Assembly (NCBI RefSeq): GCF_014650695.1
Contig: NZ_BMVL01000019.1
Coordinates: 62,001 to 126,000 of the forward strand
From: Streptomyces avidinii
GTDB taxonomy: Bacteria > Actinomycetota > Actinomycetes > Streptomycetales > Streptomycetaceae
Length of the DNA: 64,000 nt
Direction: 5' to 3'
Of the stretch, positions 23,579 through 32,368 are shown piece by piece. Position 1 is the first letter of the stretch. Each line of letters begins with the position of its first letter. The translations under genes and the position numbers were made by a program. The notes beneath the pieces were generated by a model. The model was not told where the DNA came from. It ran no database searches and saw only the letters and a program-made list of their open reading frames with translations.

Positions 23579-25234
23579 CTACGCCGTGTGGACCACCTCG
23601 CCCGCCACCACGACCGTCTCGGCGACCGTGCCCGGGATCCGGTCCGCCGGGACGGCGAGGATGTCCCGGGAGAGGATCACGAAGTCCGCCGCCTTGCCCA
23701 CCGTCAGCGAACCGCGTTCCCGCTCCAGGAAGTTGGCGTGCGCCGAGCCCATCGTGTAGCCGTACACGGCCGTCTCCACGTCCACCGTCTCGGCCGGCTG
23801 CCAGGCCGGGCCGTCGCCGGACAGCGGGCGGCGCGTCACAGCCGTGTAGATGCCGACCATCGGGTCCATCTCGGCCACGTTCCAGTCGCTGGAGAACGCC
23901 AGCACCGCACCCGCCTCGTGCAGGCTCCGCATCGGCCAGGCCTTGTGCCAGCGGTCCTCGCCCACGTTCTCCGCCCAGTCCTGGCCGGGTCCCGCGATCT
24001 CCGGGGCGCAGTGCCGGGGCTGCATGCACGCGATCACGCCGAGCTGGGCGAAGCGCGGTACGTCCGCCGGGTCCAGGCACTCCACGTGGACCACCTGGTG
24101 GCGGGCGTCGCGCGGGCCGTTCAGCGCCCGCGCGTGCTCCACCGCGTCCAGGACGGTCCGGATGCCGCGGTCGCCGGTCGCGTGCACGAAGCACTGGAAG
24201 CCCCGCGCGTCCAGCTTCGCCAGCAGCTCCGCGAATTCCTCCGCGGGGTAGAAGGTCTCGCCGCGGTGTGCGCCACAGCCGGTGTACGGCTCCAGGAGCG
24301 CGGCGGTACGCGGTTCCACCACGTCGTCGATGTAGAGCTTGAGCGGGCCGACACGCAGCCGGTCCCCGGCGAACCTCCGTGCCGTGTCGGCGAATTCGTC
24401 CAGGTCGGCGTCTGCGGTGCCGCGCGGGTGGAACAGCGCCGCGACGATCCGTGAGCGCAACCGCCCCTCGGAGCGGGCCCGTTCGAAGAGTTCGAGGTCG
24501 TCGAGGGAGTTCTGCGGCTCGACCACCGTGGTGATGCCGAAGCCGATGGCGTCGTCGAGGCTCTTGACGAGCCGCCCGTACTGCCGGTCCGGCGAGGCCC
24601 ACGGCACGCCCAGCTCGCGCAGGGCCCGGTGGCCGTCGCGGGAGAGGCCCTTGATGGCGAAGTCCTTGACGAATCCGGTGGGTTCGCCGGTCTCCGGGTC
24701 CACCGCGGCCGTGCCGAAGGGGAGGTCGGTGCGGTCCCGGGAGACCCCGAGCCGCTGCATGGCCGCCGTGTTCAGCCAGGCCGTGTGCACGTCGTACGAG
24801 AGCACGATCGCCGGGGTGTCCCCGGTGACCGGGTCCAGGTCGGCGGCGCACGGCATCCGCCCCTCGGGGATCGCGGAGTAGTCGAAGGCCTCGGCCTCGA
24901 TCCACCCGGCGTCCGGGTTGGCCTGCCGCCAGGCCAGGATCCGCTCGTGGATGCCCTCCAGCGTGCGCACGCCGGCGAGCTGGACGCAGTCCGCGTCGGA
25001 GCCGAGCCGGACGTGGTTGTGGGCGTCGATGAAGCCGGGCAGGACCAGCTTGCCGCCCGCGTCGATCCGCTCGGTGTCCGGGCCGGCCCAGGCGGCGGCC
25101 TCGTCGTCCGGGCCGACCCAGACGATCAGGCCGTCGTGGACGGCGAGTGCCTCGGCCGCGGGCAGGTCGGGATCGACCGTGTGGATCCGGGCTCCGGTGA
25201 GCAGCAGGTCGGCGGGGAAGGGGTGGCGTGCCAT
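23579..25234 (-). CDS. amidohydrolase, YtcJ/Amidohydro_3 family
   Basis: 551 aa from ATG 25234; an ATG at 25249 is an alternative. Metal-dependent hydrolase fold: N-terminal beta domain (TGARIHTVDPDLP), LVLPGFIDAHNHVRLG with the first metal histidines near 75, KLYIDDVVEPRTAALLEPY, QCFVHATGDRGIRTVLDAVE, HQVVHVECLDP and AFSSDWNVAEMDP, the last holding the C-terminal aspartate. YtcJ-type enzymes cleave amides or N-formyl compounds; substrate unknown. It lies 32 bp after a nucleobase-type permease, which suggests breakdown of an imported cyclic amide or purine/pyrimidine-like compound. Confidence 0.88.
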   Translation of the reverse strand: MARHPFPADLLLTGARIHTVDPDLPAAEALAVHDGLIVWVGPDDEAAAWAGPDTERIDAGGKLVLPGFIDAHNHVRLGSDADCVQLAGVRTLEGIHERILAWRQANPDAGWIEAEAFDYSAIPEGRMPCAADLDPVTGDTPAIVLSYDVHTAWLNTAAMQRLGVSRDRTDLPFGTAAVDPETGEPTGFVKDFAIKGLSRDGHRALRELGVPWASPDRQYGRLVKSLDDAIGFGITTVVEPQNSLDDLELFERARSEGRLRSRIVAALFHPRGTADADLDEFADTARRFAGDRLRVGPLKLYIDDVVEPRTAALLEPYTGCGAHRGETFYPAEEFAELLAKLDARGFQCFVHATGDRGIRTVLDAVEHARALNGPRDARHQVVHVECLDPADVPRFAQLGVIACMQPRHCAPEIAGPGQDWAENVGEDRWHKAWPMRSLHEAGAVLAFSSDWNVAEMDPMVGIYTAVTRRPLSGDGPAWQPAETVDVETAVYGYTMGSAHANFLERERGSLTVGKAADFVILSRDILAVPADRIPGTVAETVVVAGEVVHTA

Positions 25235-25266
25235 GTGGGGGTGCTCCATTGGTTGTGCGGTGTCGT

Positions 25267-26664
25267 TCAGGCGGCCGGGGCGTACGCCGCGACCCGGCGG
25301 CGGGTGAGGGCCCCGTAGGTGAGTCCGGAGACGACCGAGCCGAGCAGGGTGAGGTCGGCGCCGCCGAGCGGGGCGACCAGCGGCCCGGTCCACAGCTCGG
25401 AGTCGCAGGTCAGGGCGGCGAAGGTCATGCCGGCGAGCAGGGCGGTGATGCCTGCGGGGTGGTAGCCGGAGCGGTACCAGTAGGCGCCCGCGCTCCCGGT
25501 GTGCAGTGCGTCGGCGTCGTAGTGGCAGCGGCGCAGCAGCATGTCTGCGAGGAAGACCCCGCCCCAGGGGGCGAACACGATGATCAGCAGGGAGAGGAAG
25601 GAGAGCAGGGAGGTGGTGAAGTCGGTGAGGAACAGCGCGGCGAGCGAGCCGAGGGCGGTGACGGCGGCGCTGATGACGATGGCCCGGGCTCGGCTCCAGG
25701 GGATGCCGAGGACCTGGAGGTTCAGGCTGGAGGAGTAGAGCGTGATGATCGAGTTGGTGACCGAGCCGCCGAGTACGAGGGCCAGGAAGAGCGGCTGGAA
25801 CCAGCCGGGGAGCAGGCTCTCGGCGCCGGCGACCGCGTCGGTCATGTCGGTCTGGGTGGCGGCGGCGACGCCCGCGACGCCGAGGGCCACGGAGGAGAGG
25901 AAGCCGCCGAGGGCGCCCATCCAGGTGATCGACTTCAGCGAGGTGGTCCGGGGCAGGTAGCGGGTGTAGTCGGCGGGCATCGGCAGGTACGAGAAGGGGC
26001 CGGCGAGCATGACGACGAAGGCCAGGCTCCAGCCGGAGAGTCCGGGTGCGGCGCCGGCCGGGGCGGCGGCGGTGTCGGTGCCGGGCAGGACGAAGAGGAG
26101 CAGGACTCCGAAGCCGGCGGCGAGGACGTAGGCCATCCAGCGCTCGGCGAACTGCACGGTGGCGTGGCCCCACATGGCGACGGCGAAGGTCAGTGCGAGG
26201 GTGACCAGGAGGGCGACGGCGCGGCCGGCGGTGCCGCTCTGCCAGCCGATCTCGGCGAAGAAGACCTCCAGTGCGAGGGTGCCCACCACGGTGTTGACGA
26301 TGGTGTAGCCGATGCTCACCACCCAGTTGAGGACGCCGGCCGGGAAGTTGCCGCGTACGCCGAAGGCGGCGCGGGAGATCACGAGGGTGGCGGTGCCGGT
26401 GCGGATGCCGCTGAGTCCGGCGGCGCTGATGGCGAAGAAGGACAGCCCGCCGATCACGACCACGGCGGTGGCCTGCCAGAAGGAGAGCCCGAAGGCGACG
26501 GCGAGGGCGCCGTTGATCACGTAGGTGAAGGTGAGGTTGGAGCCGAACCAGAGCCAGAAGAGGTCCTTGGCGCTGCCGTGGCGTTCGGCGTCGGGAATGG
26601 GGTCGATGCCGTGCGTTTCGACCCGGAACACCTCGTCGACGTCGACTGTCTCCTGCTGCCCCAT
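25267..26664 (-). CDS. NCS1-family nucleobase/cytosine-type permease
   Basis: 465 aa, about 12 membrane helices. NCS1 features: cytosolic N terminus ending GSAKDLFWLWFGSNLTFTYVINGAL, SRAAFGVRGNFPAGVLNWV in the substrate-path region near 100, MPADYTRYLPR near 230, and SNSIITLYSSSLNLQ-like TM8 (here TNSIITLYSSSLNLQ). It imports a nucleobase, hydantoin or allantoin-like solute with H+ or Na+. It is first in an operon with the amidohydrolase and divergent from the TetR gene, whose operators cover its promoter. Confidence 0.9.
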   Translation of the reverse strand: MGQQETVDVDEVFRVETHGIDPIPDAERHGSAKDLFWLWFGSNLTFTYVINGALAVAFGLSFWQATAVVVIGGLSFFAISAAGLSGIRTGTATLVISRAAFGVRGNFPAGVLNWVVSIGYTIVNTVVGTLALEVFFAEIGWQSGTAGRAVALLVTLALTFAVAMWGHATVQFAERWMAYVLAAGFGVLLLFVLPGTDTAAAPAGAAPGLSGWSLAFVVMLAGPFSYLPMPADYTRYLPRTTSLKSITWMGALGGFLSSVALGVAGVAAATQTDMTDAVAGAESLLPGWFQPLFLALVLGGSVTNSIITLYSSSLNLQVLGIPWSRARAIVISAAVTALGSLAALFLTDFTTSLLSFLSLLIIVFAPWGGVFLADMLLRRCHYDADALHTGSAGAYWYRSGYHPAGITALLAGMTFAALTCDSELWTGPLVAPLGGADLTLLGSVVSGLTYGALTRRRVAAYAPAA

Positions 26665-26687
26665 GGCGACCCCTGACTCTGAACGAT

Positions 26688-26724
26688 CTTGAATGGCGTT
26701 CTAACTTCTTGAATGGCATTCAAG
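26688..26724. promoter_or_regulatory. tandem palindromic operators between permease and TetR genes
   Basis: CTTGAATGGCATTCAAG at 26708-26724 is a perfect 17-bp palindrome (8-bp arms around G). A second, imperfect copy, CTTGAATGGCGTTCTAA, is at 26688-26704. Centres are 20 bp apart, two helical turns, as for cooperative TetR dimers. The sites lie 24-60 bp before the permease ATG and 84 bp before the TetR GTG. Confidence 0.8.
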
Positions 26725-26807
26725 ATGAGGGCTGGACTGCGACCCCGTCAAGACCCTGTCCGGGATAGGGTCGGCCCACGAAGATCCGGAGGGCGGGAGC
26801 GGGAGCG

Positions 26808-27410
26808 GTGGCGGGAGCAGCACGGCGGCGCGACGGGCAGATCGCCCAGGAGCGGATGCTGGAAGAGGCCATGACGGCCATCGCCGAGGACGGACTGGCC
26901 GCACTCACCATGTCCGCGCTGGCCGAGCGGCTCGGCACCAGCGGCGGCCACATCCTGTACTACTTCGGCAGCAAGGACCGGCTCCTGCTGGAGGCCCTGC
27001 GCTGGAGCGAGGAGCAGCTCACCGGGGAGCGCCGGGCGCTGCTGGGGCGCAGGGTGACGGCGGCGCGCAAGCTGGACCAGTTCCTGGAGCTCTACCTCCC
27101 CGAGGGCCCCCGCGACCCGCGCTGGACGCTGTGGATCGAGCTGTGGGCCCGTACCGCCTCCAACCAGCCACTGAAGGCCGCCCAGGAGGAGATCGACGAC
27201 AGCTGGCAGCGCGATCTGGAGACGCTGCTGGCCAAGGGCGTGGAACAGGGCCGCTTCGCACTCCTGGACGTGCCCGCGCGGGCCTCGGAGCTGCTCGCGC
27301 TGCTGGACGGCCTGAGCACCCGGGTCGTCCTCGGCCAGCGCGGCGCGGACCGGGCCCGGGCCCTGGAACAGGCCCGCTCGGCGGCGGCCCTGCTCATCCC
27401 GCGCACGTGA
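26808..27410 (+). CDS. TetR-family repressor of the permease-amidohydrolase operon
   Basis: 200 aa from GTG 26808. The N-terminal HTH (about 15-60) reads AMTAIAEDGLAALTMSALAERL, then GTSGGHILYYFGSKDRLLLE, typical of TetR. The remainder is an alpha-helical ligand domain (WTLWIELWARTASNQPLKAAQ). It is divergent from the permease and sits beside two copies of the CTTGAATG palindrome, so it most likely represses that operon and itself until the imported solute or its product binds. Confidence 0.9.
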   Translation: MAGAARRRDGQIAQERMLEEAMTAIAEDGLAALTMSALAERLGTSGGHILYYFGSKDRLLLEALRWSEEQLTGERRALLGRRVTAARKLDQFLELYLPEGPRDPRWTLWIELWARTASNQPLKAAQEEIDDSWQRDLETLLAKGVEQGRFALLDVPARASELLALLDGLSTRVVLGQRGADRARALEQARSAAALLIPRT

Positions 27411-27707
27411 GGCGGCGGAAAGTCCTTCCCTTTCGTACGCAACCCGGCGTCCGATGCGGCAATTCGACGCCAAAAAGCGGAGTCCTCCGCGCCGAATAGG
27501 GTCATTCAGAGCAGTCCAAGGGTCCGTTCACACCCATTCACGCCCCTGGTGCGCCCTCTTGACCAGGGCATATGCGGAAGACAACCAGCAGTTCCGGGTT
27601 TGTGAAAACCTTCACCAGAATTCCGCTCGAAGTGCGCCCTACCGCACTCCTCCCCCAGCGAGCACAATCGCGGTGACGACTCGCATCGATCGTGAAGGAG
27701 GGAGCGC

Positions 27708-28610
27708 GTGCGCAATCAGGTGCGCACAGCGGACGGGCGCGCTCTGACCGTGGAGCGCTGGGGCGATCCGGACGGCAAACCCGTCTTTCTGCTGCACGGC
27801 ATGCCCGGTAGCCGCCTCGGCCCGGCCCCCCGGGGCATGGTCCTCTACCAACGCCGAATGCAGCTCATCGCCTACGACAGACCCGGCTACGGCGGCTCCG
27901 ACCGCCATGTGGGCCGCACCGTCGCCGATGTGGCCCAGGACGTGGCCGCCATCGCCGACGCCCTCGGCCTCGACACCTTCGCGGTCGCCGGCCGCTCCGG
28001 CGGCGCCGCCGGCGCACTGGCCTGCGCCGCCCTCCTCCCCGACCGGGTCACCCGGACCGCGGCCATGGTCGGCCTCGCCCCCCGGGACGCGGAGGACCTG
28101 GACTGGTTCGCCGGGATGGCCGCGTCGAACGTACGGGAGTACACCACCGCCACCGACGACCCCGAGGAACTGGCGGCCCGTCTGATCCCGCGCGCCGCCG
28201 GCATCCGCAAGGACCCCGGACGACTGCTCGACGAGCTGCGCCGGGAGCTGACCGACAACGACCGCATGATCGTCTCGGACGCCGGCCTGCGGTCGATGCT
28301 CCTGCGGAACTACCGCGAGGGGCTGCGCCATTCGGCGTACGGATGGATCGACGACGTCCTCGCCTTCAGCCGCCCCTGGGGCTTCGACCCGGCCGACATC
28401 CGCTGCCCGGTGCTCATCTGGCACGGGGAGCTCGACGTCTTCTCCCCCGTGGGCCACTCCCGTTGGCTGGCCCGCCGCATCCCGGGGGCCACCACCAACA
28501 TCGTCCCGGCCGCCGCGCACTTCGCCGCCCTGCGCGCGCTGCCCGACGTACTGAACTGGCTGCTGCGCGACCTCCCGGCGCCGGACCTCAACGAACAGCA
28601 GCCCGCCTAG
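27708..28610 (+). CDS. alpha/beta hydrolase
   Basis: 300 aa from GTG 27708 (AAGGAGGGAGC). Classic fold: HGMPGSRLGP oxyanion loop near 27, AYDRPGYGGSD near 55, nucleophile Ser in AGRSGGAAGALA near 98, VLIWHGELDVFSP with the acid near 240 and AAAHFAA with the His near 270. The GRSGG elbow is a normal GxSxG. Substrate unknown. It precedes the fxs genes on the same strand but is separated by 390 bp and may be unrelated to them. A small inverted repeat GTGAAAACCTTCAC is about 100 bp upstream. Confidence 0.88.
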   Translation: MRNQVRTADGRALTVERWGDPDGKPVFLLHGMPGSRLGPAPRGMVLYQRRMQLIAYDRPGYGGSDRHVGRTVADVAQDVAAIADALGLDTFAVAGRSGGAAGALACAALLPDRVTRTAAMVGLAPRDAEDLDWFAGMAASNVREYTTATDDPEELAARLIPRAAGIRKDPGRLLDELRRELTDNDRMIVSDAGLRSMLLRNYREGLRHSAYGWIDDVLAFSRPWGFDPADIRCPVLIWHGELDVFSPVGHSRWLARRIPGATTNIVPAAAHFAALRALPDVLNWLLRDLPAPDLNEQQPA

Positions 28611-29000
28611 GGGGCCTTGCGCCGCACCTCCCCCGCCCCACCGCGGTGACCACCGCCCCCTGTCCGCTGTTCGGCGGGGGTGGCGCCGCGTCGGGCGGCC
28701 CTCTACCTCCGCCGCCGGTGCACACCCCCGCATCGCCCCAGGTCAGAGCGCGGCGGCCGGCGTAGGTCCGGGCCGACGCGGCCGTCGGCCGGCCCCCGGC
28801 GATGAAAAGGATCTTTCTTTGCGGGAAACGCCTGATTCGGCCACCTCGGGATATCCCCACGCTTTGCAGGGAAGTCATGACCAGGCGTCATGTCTCGTGT
28901 TGCGAATGGGGTGTGGCCGAGTAAAGTCCACGCTTGACAACAGCATCACGCTCTTGTCATTCACATGCCCATTCCACATGGCTTCCCCAAGGACGGTGCC
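28611..29000 (+). promoter_or_regulatory. 390-bp region upstream of fxsA with candidate promoter
   Basis: No gene is seen. The first half is GC-rich with a small hairpin (GGCCGAC/GTCGGCC, 28771-28790). The second half is markedly AT-richer. A strong -35, TTGACA, at 28934-28939 is followed 17 bp later by TCATTC (28957-28962), a weak -10. Transcription from here would give a leader of about 30 nt before fxsA. Confidence 0.45.
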
Positions 29001-29165
29001 GTGAACACTTCAACGACCCCCGCGACCAGCTCGGTCAAGGCCCACCGGGTCCCGCTCACCAAGATCGACGTCCACTCCGCGTCCGCGGCGACGACGCTCG
29101 GTCGCGTGCTGCCGGCCGAATCTGCCCGTCCGGTTCAGGCACCGATCTTCAACTCCGCGCTCTGA
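29001..29165 (+). CDS. fxsA: FxsA: FxSxx-COOH precursor peptide
   Basis: 54 aa from GTG 29001, ribosome site AAGGA. The C terminus is PIFNSAL: Phe, any, Ser, two residues, stop, exactly the FxSxx-COOH signature. The conserved leader core PLTKIDVHSASAATTLGRVLP precedes it. In the known family, FxsB crosslinks the Phe ring to the beta-carbon of the residue two positions on, giving a three-residue cyclophane; here that would join F to S in FNS. The peptide has no cysteine and no obvious export signal. FxsB is encoded 29 bp downstream. Final product and release step are unknown. Confidence 0.88.
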   Translation: MNTSTTPATSSVKAHRVPLTKIDVHSASAATTLGRVLPAESARPVQAPIFNSAL

Positions 29166-29194
29166 CACCGAAGTATGCGCTCTAGACTGGTGGA

Positions 29195-31447
29195 ATGACC
29201 GGCCTGATCGCATTTCGCGAGATCGTCCTGAAAGTTCACAGCAGATGCGATCTTGCTTGTGATCATTGCTATGTCTACGAACATGCAGATCAGAGCTGGC
29301 GAGCCCGGCCGAAAGTGATCTCCCCCGAGGTTATTTCGCATACCGCGTCGCGGCTCGCCGAACATGCCCGTGACCATGCACTCCCCTCCGTCACGGTGAT
29401 CCTCCATGGAGGGGAACCCCTGTTGGCGGGGACGGCCCGGCTCCGCCTCGTGTGCGAGGAGTTCGGCCGCGCGCTCAGCGGGATCGCCGCCCTCGACCTG
29501 CGCATCCACACCAACGGGCTCCAGCTCAGCAGTCGTTACCTCGACCTCTTCGACGAGTTCGGCGTCCGGGTCGGCATCTCCCTCGACGGGGACCGCGCCG
29601 CCAACGACCGCCACCGCCGGTTCGCCGACGGCCGTACGAGCCACCCGCTGGTCCTCGCCGCCGTCGCGCTCCTGCGCTCGGAGCCCTACCGCCACCTGTA
29701 CCAGGGCCTGCTCTGCACCGTGGACGTGGCCAACGACCCTGTCGCCGTCCTGGACGCGCTGGTCGAACTGGAGCCCCCGCGCGTGGACTTCCTCCTCCCG
29801 CACGCCACCTGGGAGACTCCCCCGGCCCGCCCCGACGGCGCCCCCGACGCGTACGCGCGCTGGCTGCTGCGGGTCTTCGACCACTGGGAGCGGCTGGGGC
29901 GCCCGGTACCCGTACGGCTCTTCGAATCCCTGCTCTCCACCCTGCGCGGCGGGCCCAGCCTCACCGAGTCGCTCGGCCTCGCGCCCACCGACCTCGTCGT
30001 CGTCGAGACCGACGGGACCCTTGAGCAGGTGGACTCCCTCAAGAGCGCCTTCGAGGGGGCCGCCACCACCGGGTTCAACGTCTTCGACCACGCGTTTGAC
30101 CAGGTCGCGGCCCATCCCGGGGTCCGTGCCCGGCAGCTGGGCCTCGCGGGCGTCAGCGACTCGTGCCGCCGGTGCCCCGTCGTACGCTCGTGCGGCGGCG
30201 GGCTCTATACGCACCGCTACCGCGAGCGGAACGGCTTCGACAACCCCTCCGTGTACTGCACCGACCTCCGCGAACTCGTGGACGGGGTGGAGGGCCGCAC
30301 GGCACCGCGGGAGACCGCGCCGGAGCTGTCCGACCCGGCCGAACTCACCAGGTCCCAGCAGGAACTGACCCGGATCCTGCTGGCCCGGCTGCACGCGGAC
30401 CTCGCCGGCGACCCGGACTGGGCGCACGCCTGGGAGCTGCTGGCCGCCGTGGAGCGGGCCGGGGAGGCCGGCGCGGACGCGCTGGCCGCTGTACTGGACC
30501 ACCCCTTCACCCGGACCTGGGTACTGGCGGCCCTGGACGCCGCCCGCGCCGGCACGCCGGACGCCGAGGAGGCGGCGCGCAGGCTGACCGCCCTGGCCGC
30601 CGCGGCCGTGCTGCGCGGTGGACTGGAGCTGCCGGCCGAAGTGGCCTACCGGGACGGCGAGGTGTACCTGCCGACGCTGGGCCTGCTGCGGCTCGGGGAG
30701 CCCGGCACGGAGGGCCGGGCCGCGCTGCACGTCACCGACGAGGGGTACGCCGTACGGGACGGCCGCGCGGAGCACCGCTTCGGCCCCGCGGCCGGGGACG
30801 CCCGCTGGCAGCCCGTACGCACCTGGTCGCCCGGTCCGGACGCGGCCCCGGTGGCCCTGGAGGACCTCGACCCGTACCGCAACTGCTTCGCCCGCCCGCC
30901 CAGGCTGCGCCTCGGTACGGGCGAGGCCGAGGAGTGGCGGGGCCGGCTGGACCGGGCGTGGGCGCTGCTGCACGAGGTGGTGCCGGAGTTCGCCCGGGCG
31001 GCGGCCTCCGGGCTGACCACGCTGACCCCGCTCGCGGGCGGCCCGCGGGCGGGCGGCTGGGGCGAGGCCGGCCGGCACGGGCCGGGGGCGCTCGGGGTGC
31101 CGTACGAGGCAGGGGTGCGGGAGACCGCGCTCGCGCTGCTGACCGGCCGGCGGCGGACCCGGCTGCGGGCGCTGACCGAGGTGGCCGATCTGTACGCGCT
31201 GGACGGCCAGTGGCAGCACCGCTCGCCGTGGCGGGAGCGGCCGGTCCCGGTGTCCCGGCTGCTGGCCGACGTGCACGAGCGGGTGGCGGTGGAGGCGTAC
31301 CGGCGGGCCACGGCGGCGTCCGAGCCGGGTGGCTCGGACCGGATCCACCAGGCCCTGGACCGGCTGTCGGAGGCGGCCGAGCTGACCGTCACCGGCAAGC
31401 GGCTGGTCGCGGAGCTGCGCTACGAACTGAAGACGGTCGACGCGTGA
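29195..31447 (+). CDS. fxsB: FxsB: radical SAM/SPASM peptide maturase with dead metallohydrolase extension
   Basis: 750 aa. The radical SAM [4Fe-4S] motif is C18-C22-C25 in SRCDLACDHCYVYEHADQSW; ILHGGEPLL follows as the SAM-binding GGE. A SPASM auxiliary-cluster region has cysteines near 324-349 (SCRRCPVVRSCGGG and VYCTDL). The C-terminal 370 residues match the HExxH peptide-modification extension, but where relatives have HExxH before the T-K/R-L-x-ALL helix, this protein reads TGRRR (650-654), so the metal site is lost. It should catalyse the Phe-to-C-beta crosslink on FxsA. The first 100 bp are AT-richer than the rest. Confidence 0.92.
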   Translation: MTGLIAFREIVLKVHSRCDLACDHCYVYEHADQSWRARPKVISPEVISHTASRLAEHARDHALPSVTVILHGGEPLLAGTARLRLVCEEFGRALSGIAALDLRIHTNGLQLSSRYLDLFDEFGVRVGISLDGDRAANDRHRRFADGRTSHPLVLAAVALLRSEPYRHLYQGLLCTVDVANDPVAVLDALVELEPPRVDFLLPHATWETPPARPDGAPDAYARWLLRVFDHWERLGRPVPVRLFESLLSTLRGGPSLTESLGLAPTDLVVVETDGTLEQVDSLKSAFEGAATTGFNVFDHAFDQVAAHPGVRARQLGLAGVSDSCRRCPVVRSCGGGLYTHRYRERNGFDNPSVYCTDLRELVDGVEGRTAPRETAPELSDPAELTRSQQELTRILLARLHADLAGDPDWAHAWELLAAVERAGEAGADALAAVLDHPFTRTWVLAALDAARAGTPDAEEAARRLTALAAAAVLRGGLELPAEVAYRDGEVYLPTLGLLRLGEPGTEGRAALHVTDEGYAVRDGRAEHRFGPAAGDARWQPVRTWSPGPDAAPVALEDLDPYRNCFARPPRLRLGTGEAEEWRGRLDRAWALLHEVVPEFARAAASGLTTLTPLAGGPRAGGWGEAGRHGPGALGVPYEAGVRETALALLTGRRRTRLRALTEVADLYALDGQWQHRSPWRERPVPVSRLLADVHERVAVEAYRRATAASEPGGSDRIHQALDRLSEAAELTVTGKRLVAELRYELKTVDA

Positions 31448-32289
31448 ATGCCGCCCCCTCCCCGGGAGCCTCCCCCGACGCCCCCGCCTCCTCCCCCGGC
31501 ACCGGACGGCTCCAGCTGGCCGTGAGGTTACGCCTGCTCGGGGTCCGCCCCGGCATGCGGCTCCTGGTGCACGCCGCCCTGGGCGGGACCGGGCTGCGCG
31601 CGGAGCTGCTGCGCGACGCCCTGACGGGCGTCCTCGGCCCGCGCGGCACACTGGTCGTTCCCGCGTTCACCCCGGCGAACTCCACGACCTCCACCGCGCA
31701 TCTGGAGCGGATCGGCGGCCTGGACGAGGCCGGGGTGCGGGCCTTCCGGGAGCGGATGCCCCCCTTCGACCCGGCGAGCACCCCGAGCCAGGGCATGGGA
31801 TCCCTGGCCGAGGCCGTCCGCACCGCGCCGGGCGCGGCGCGCAGCGCCCACCCGCAGACCTCCTTCGCCGCCCTCGGGGCGGACGCGGAACGGATCTGTT
31901 CCGGGCACCGAATCGAGAGTCATCTGGGGGAGGAGTCTCCCCTGGGGAAACTGTGCTGGGAGGGCGGGCAGGTACTCATGATCAATGTGGGGTTTTCGGT
32001 CTGCACCGCGTTCCATCTCGCGGAGTACCGAATTCCGAAGCCCCCCTTGCGCATGTACGAGTGTGTGGTGAAGGTGAACCTTCCGGGGCTGCAAAGGCAC
32101 CGGCAGGAGGGGGAGTGGACCGCATACGAGGACGTCGCGCTGGATGACAGCGATTTCGCGGAGATCGGTGACGCGTTCCCGGATTCCCGGGTGCGCAGGG
32201 GGCGGGTGGGAGGCGCGTCGACCATGCTCTTCTCCCTTCCGGAGGCCGTCGATCACGCGCTTGACTGGATGACCGAAAACAGACGCTGA
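31444..32289 (+). CDS. AAC(3)-like antibiotic N-acetyltransferase of the fxs locus
   Basis: 281 aa from GTG 31444, overlapping the fxsB stop by 4 bp. AAC(3) family features: RLLVHAALGGTGL near 40, GTLVVPAFTPANS near 70, the conserved ARSAHPQTSFAALG near 135 and GEESPLGKLCWEGGQVLMINVGF near 165. Classical members acetylate the 3-amino group of aminoglycosides with acetyl-CoA. Location inside a peptide-maturation operon suggests another substrate, perhaps the modified FxsA peptide or a nucleotide signal. Codon 29 is TTA (31528-31530), so translation should need the bldA tRNA. Confidence 0.85.
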   Translation: MNAAPSPGASPDAPASSPGTGRLQLAVRLRLLGVRPGMRLLVHAALGGTGLRAELLRDALTGVLGPRGTLVVPAFTPANSTTSTAHLERIGGLDEAGVRAFRERMPPFDPASTPSQGMGSLAEAVRTAPGAARSAHPQTSFAALGADAERICSGHRIESHLGEESPLGKLCWEGGQVLMINVGFSVCTAFHLAEYRIPKPPLRMYECVVKVNLPGLQRHRQEGEWTAYEDVALDDSDFAEIGDAFPDSRVRRGRVGGASTMLFSLPEAVDHALDWMTENRR

Positions 32290-32368
32290 TTGACTGAACG
32301 ATGAGGGGATGTGGCGAAGCAGCTCCGGAATGATGTTTCTTCGCTCGCATCTTCGGGACGGGGGTCGT

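Noticed and set aside
18174..24905. Very long overlapping open frames (over 900 codons) antisense or frame-shifted to dnaE2 and the amidohydrolase
   Set aside because: They are Arg/Ala/Pro/Gly-rich translations of high-GC coding DNA in the wrong frame, without family motifs or ribosome sites.
32309..32368. N-terminal extension of fxsC from ATG 32309
   Set aside because: The extra 20 residues are not like FxsC starts I recall, and GTG 32369 has a better ribosome site; kept only as an alternative.
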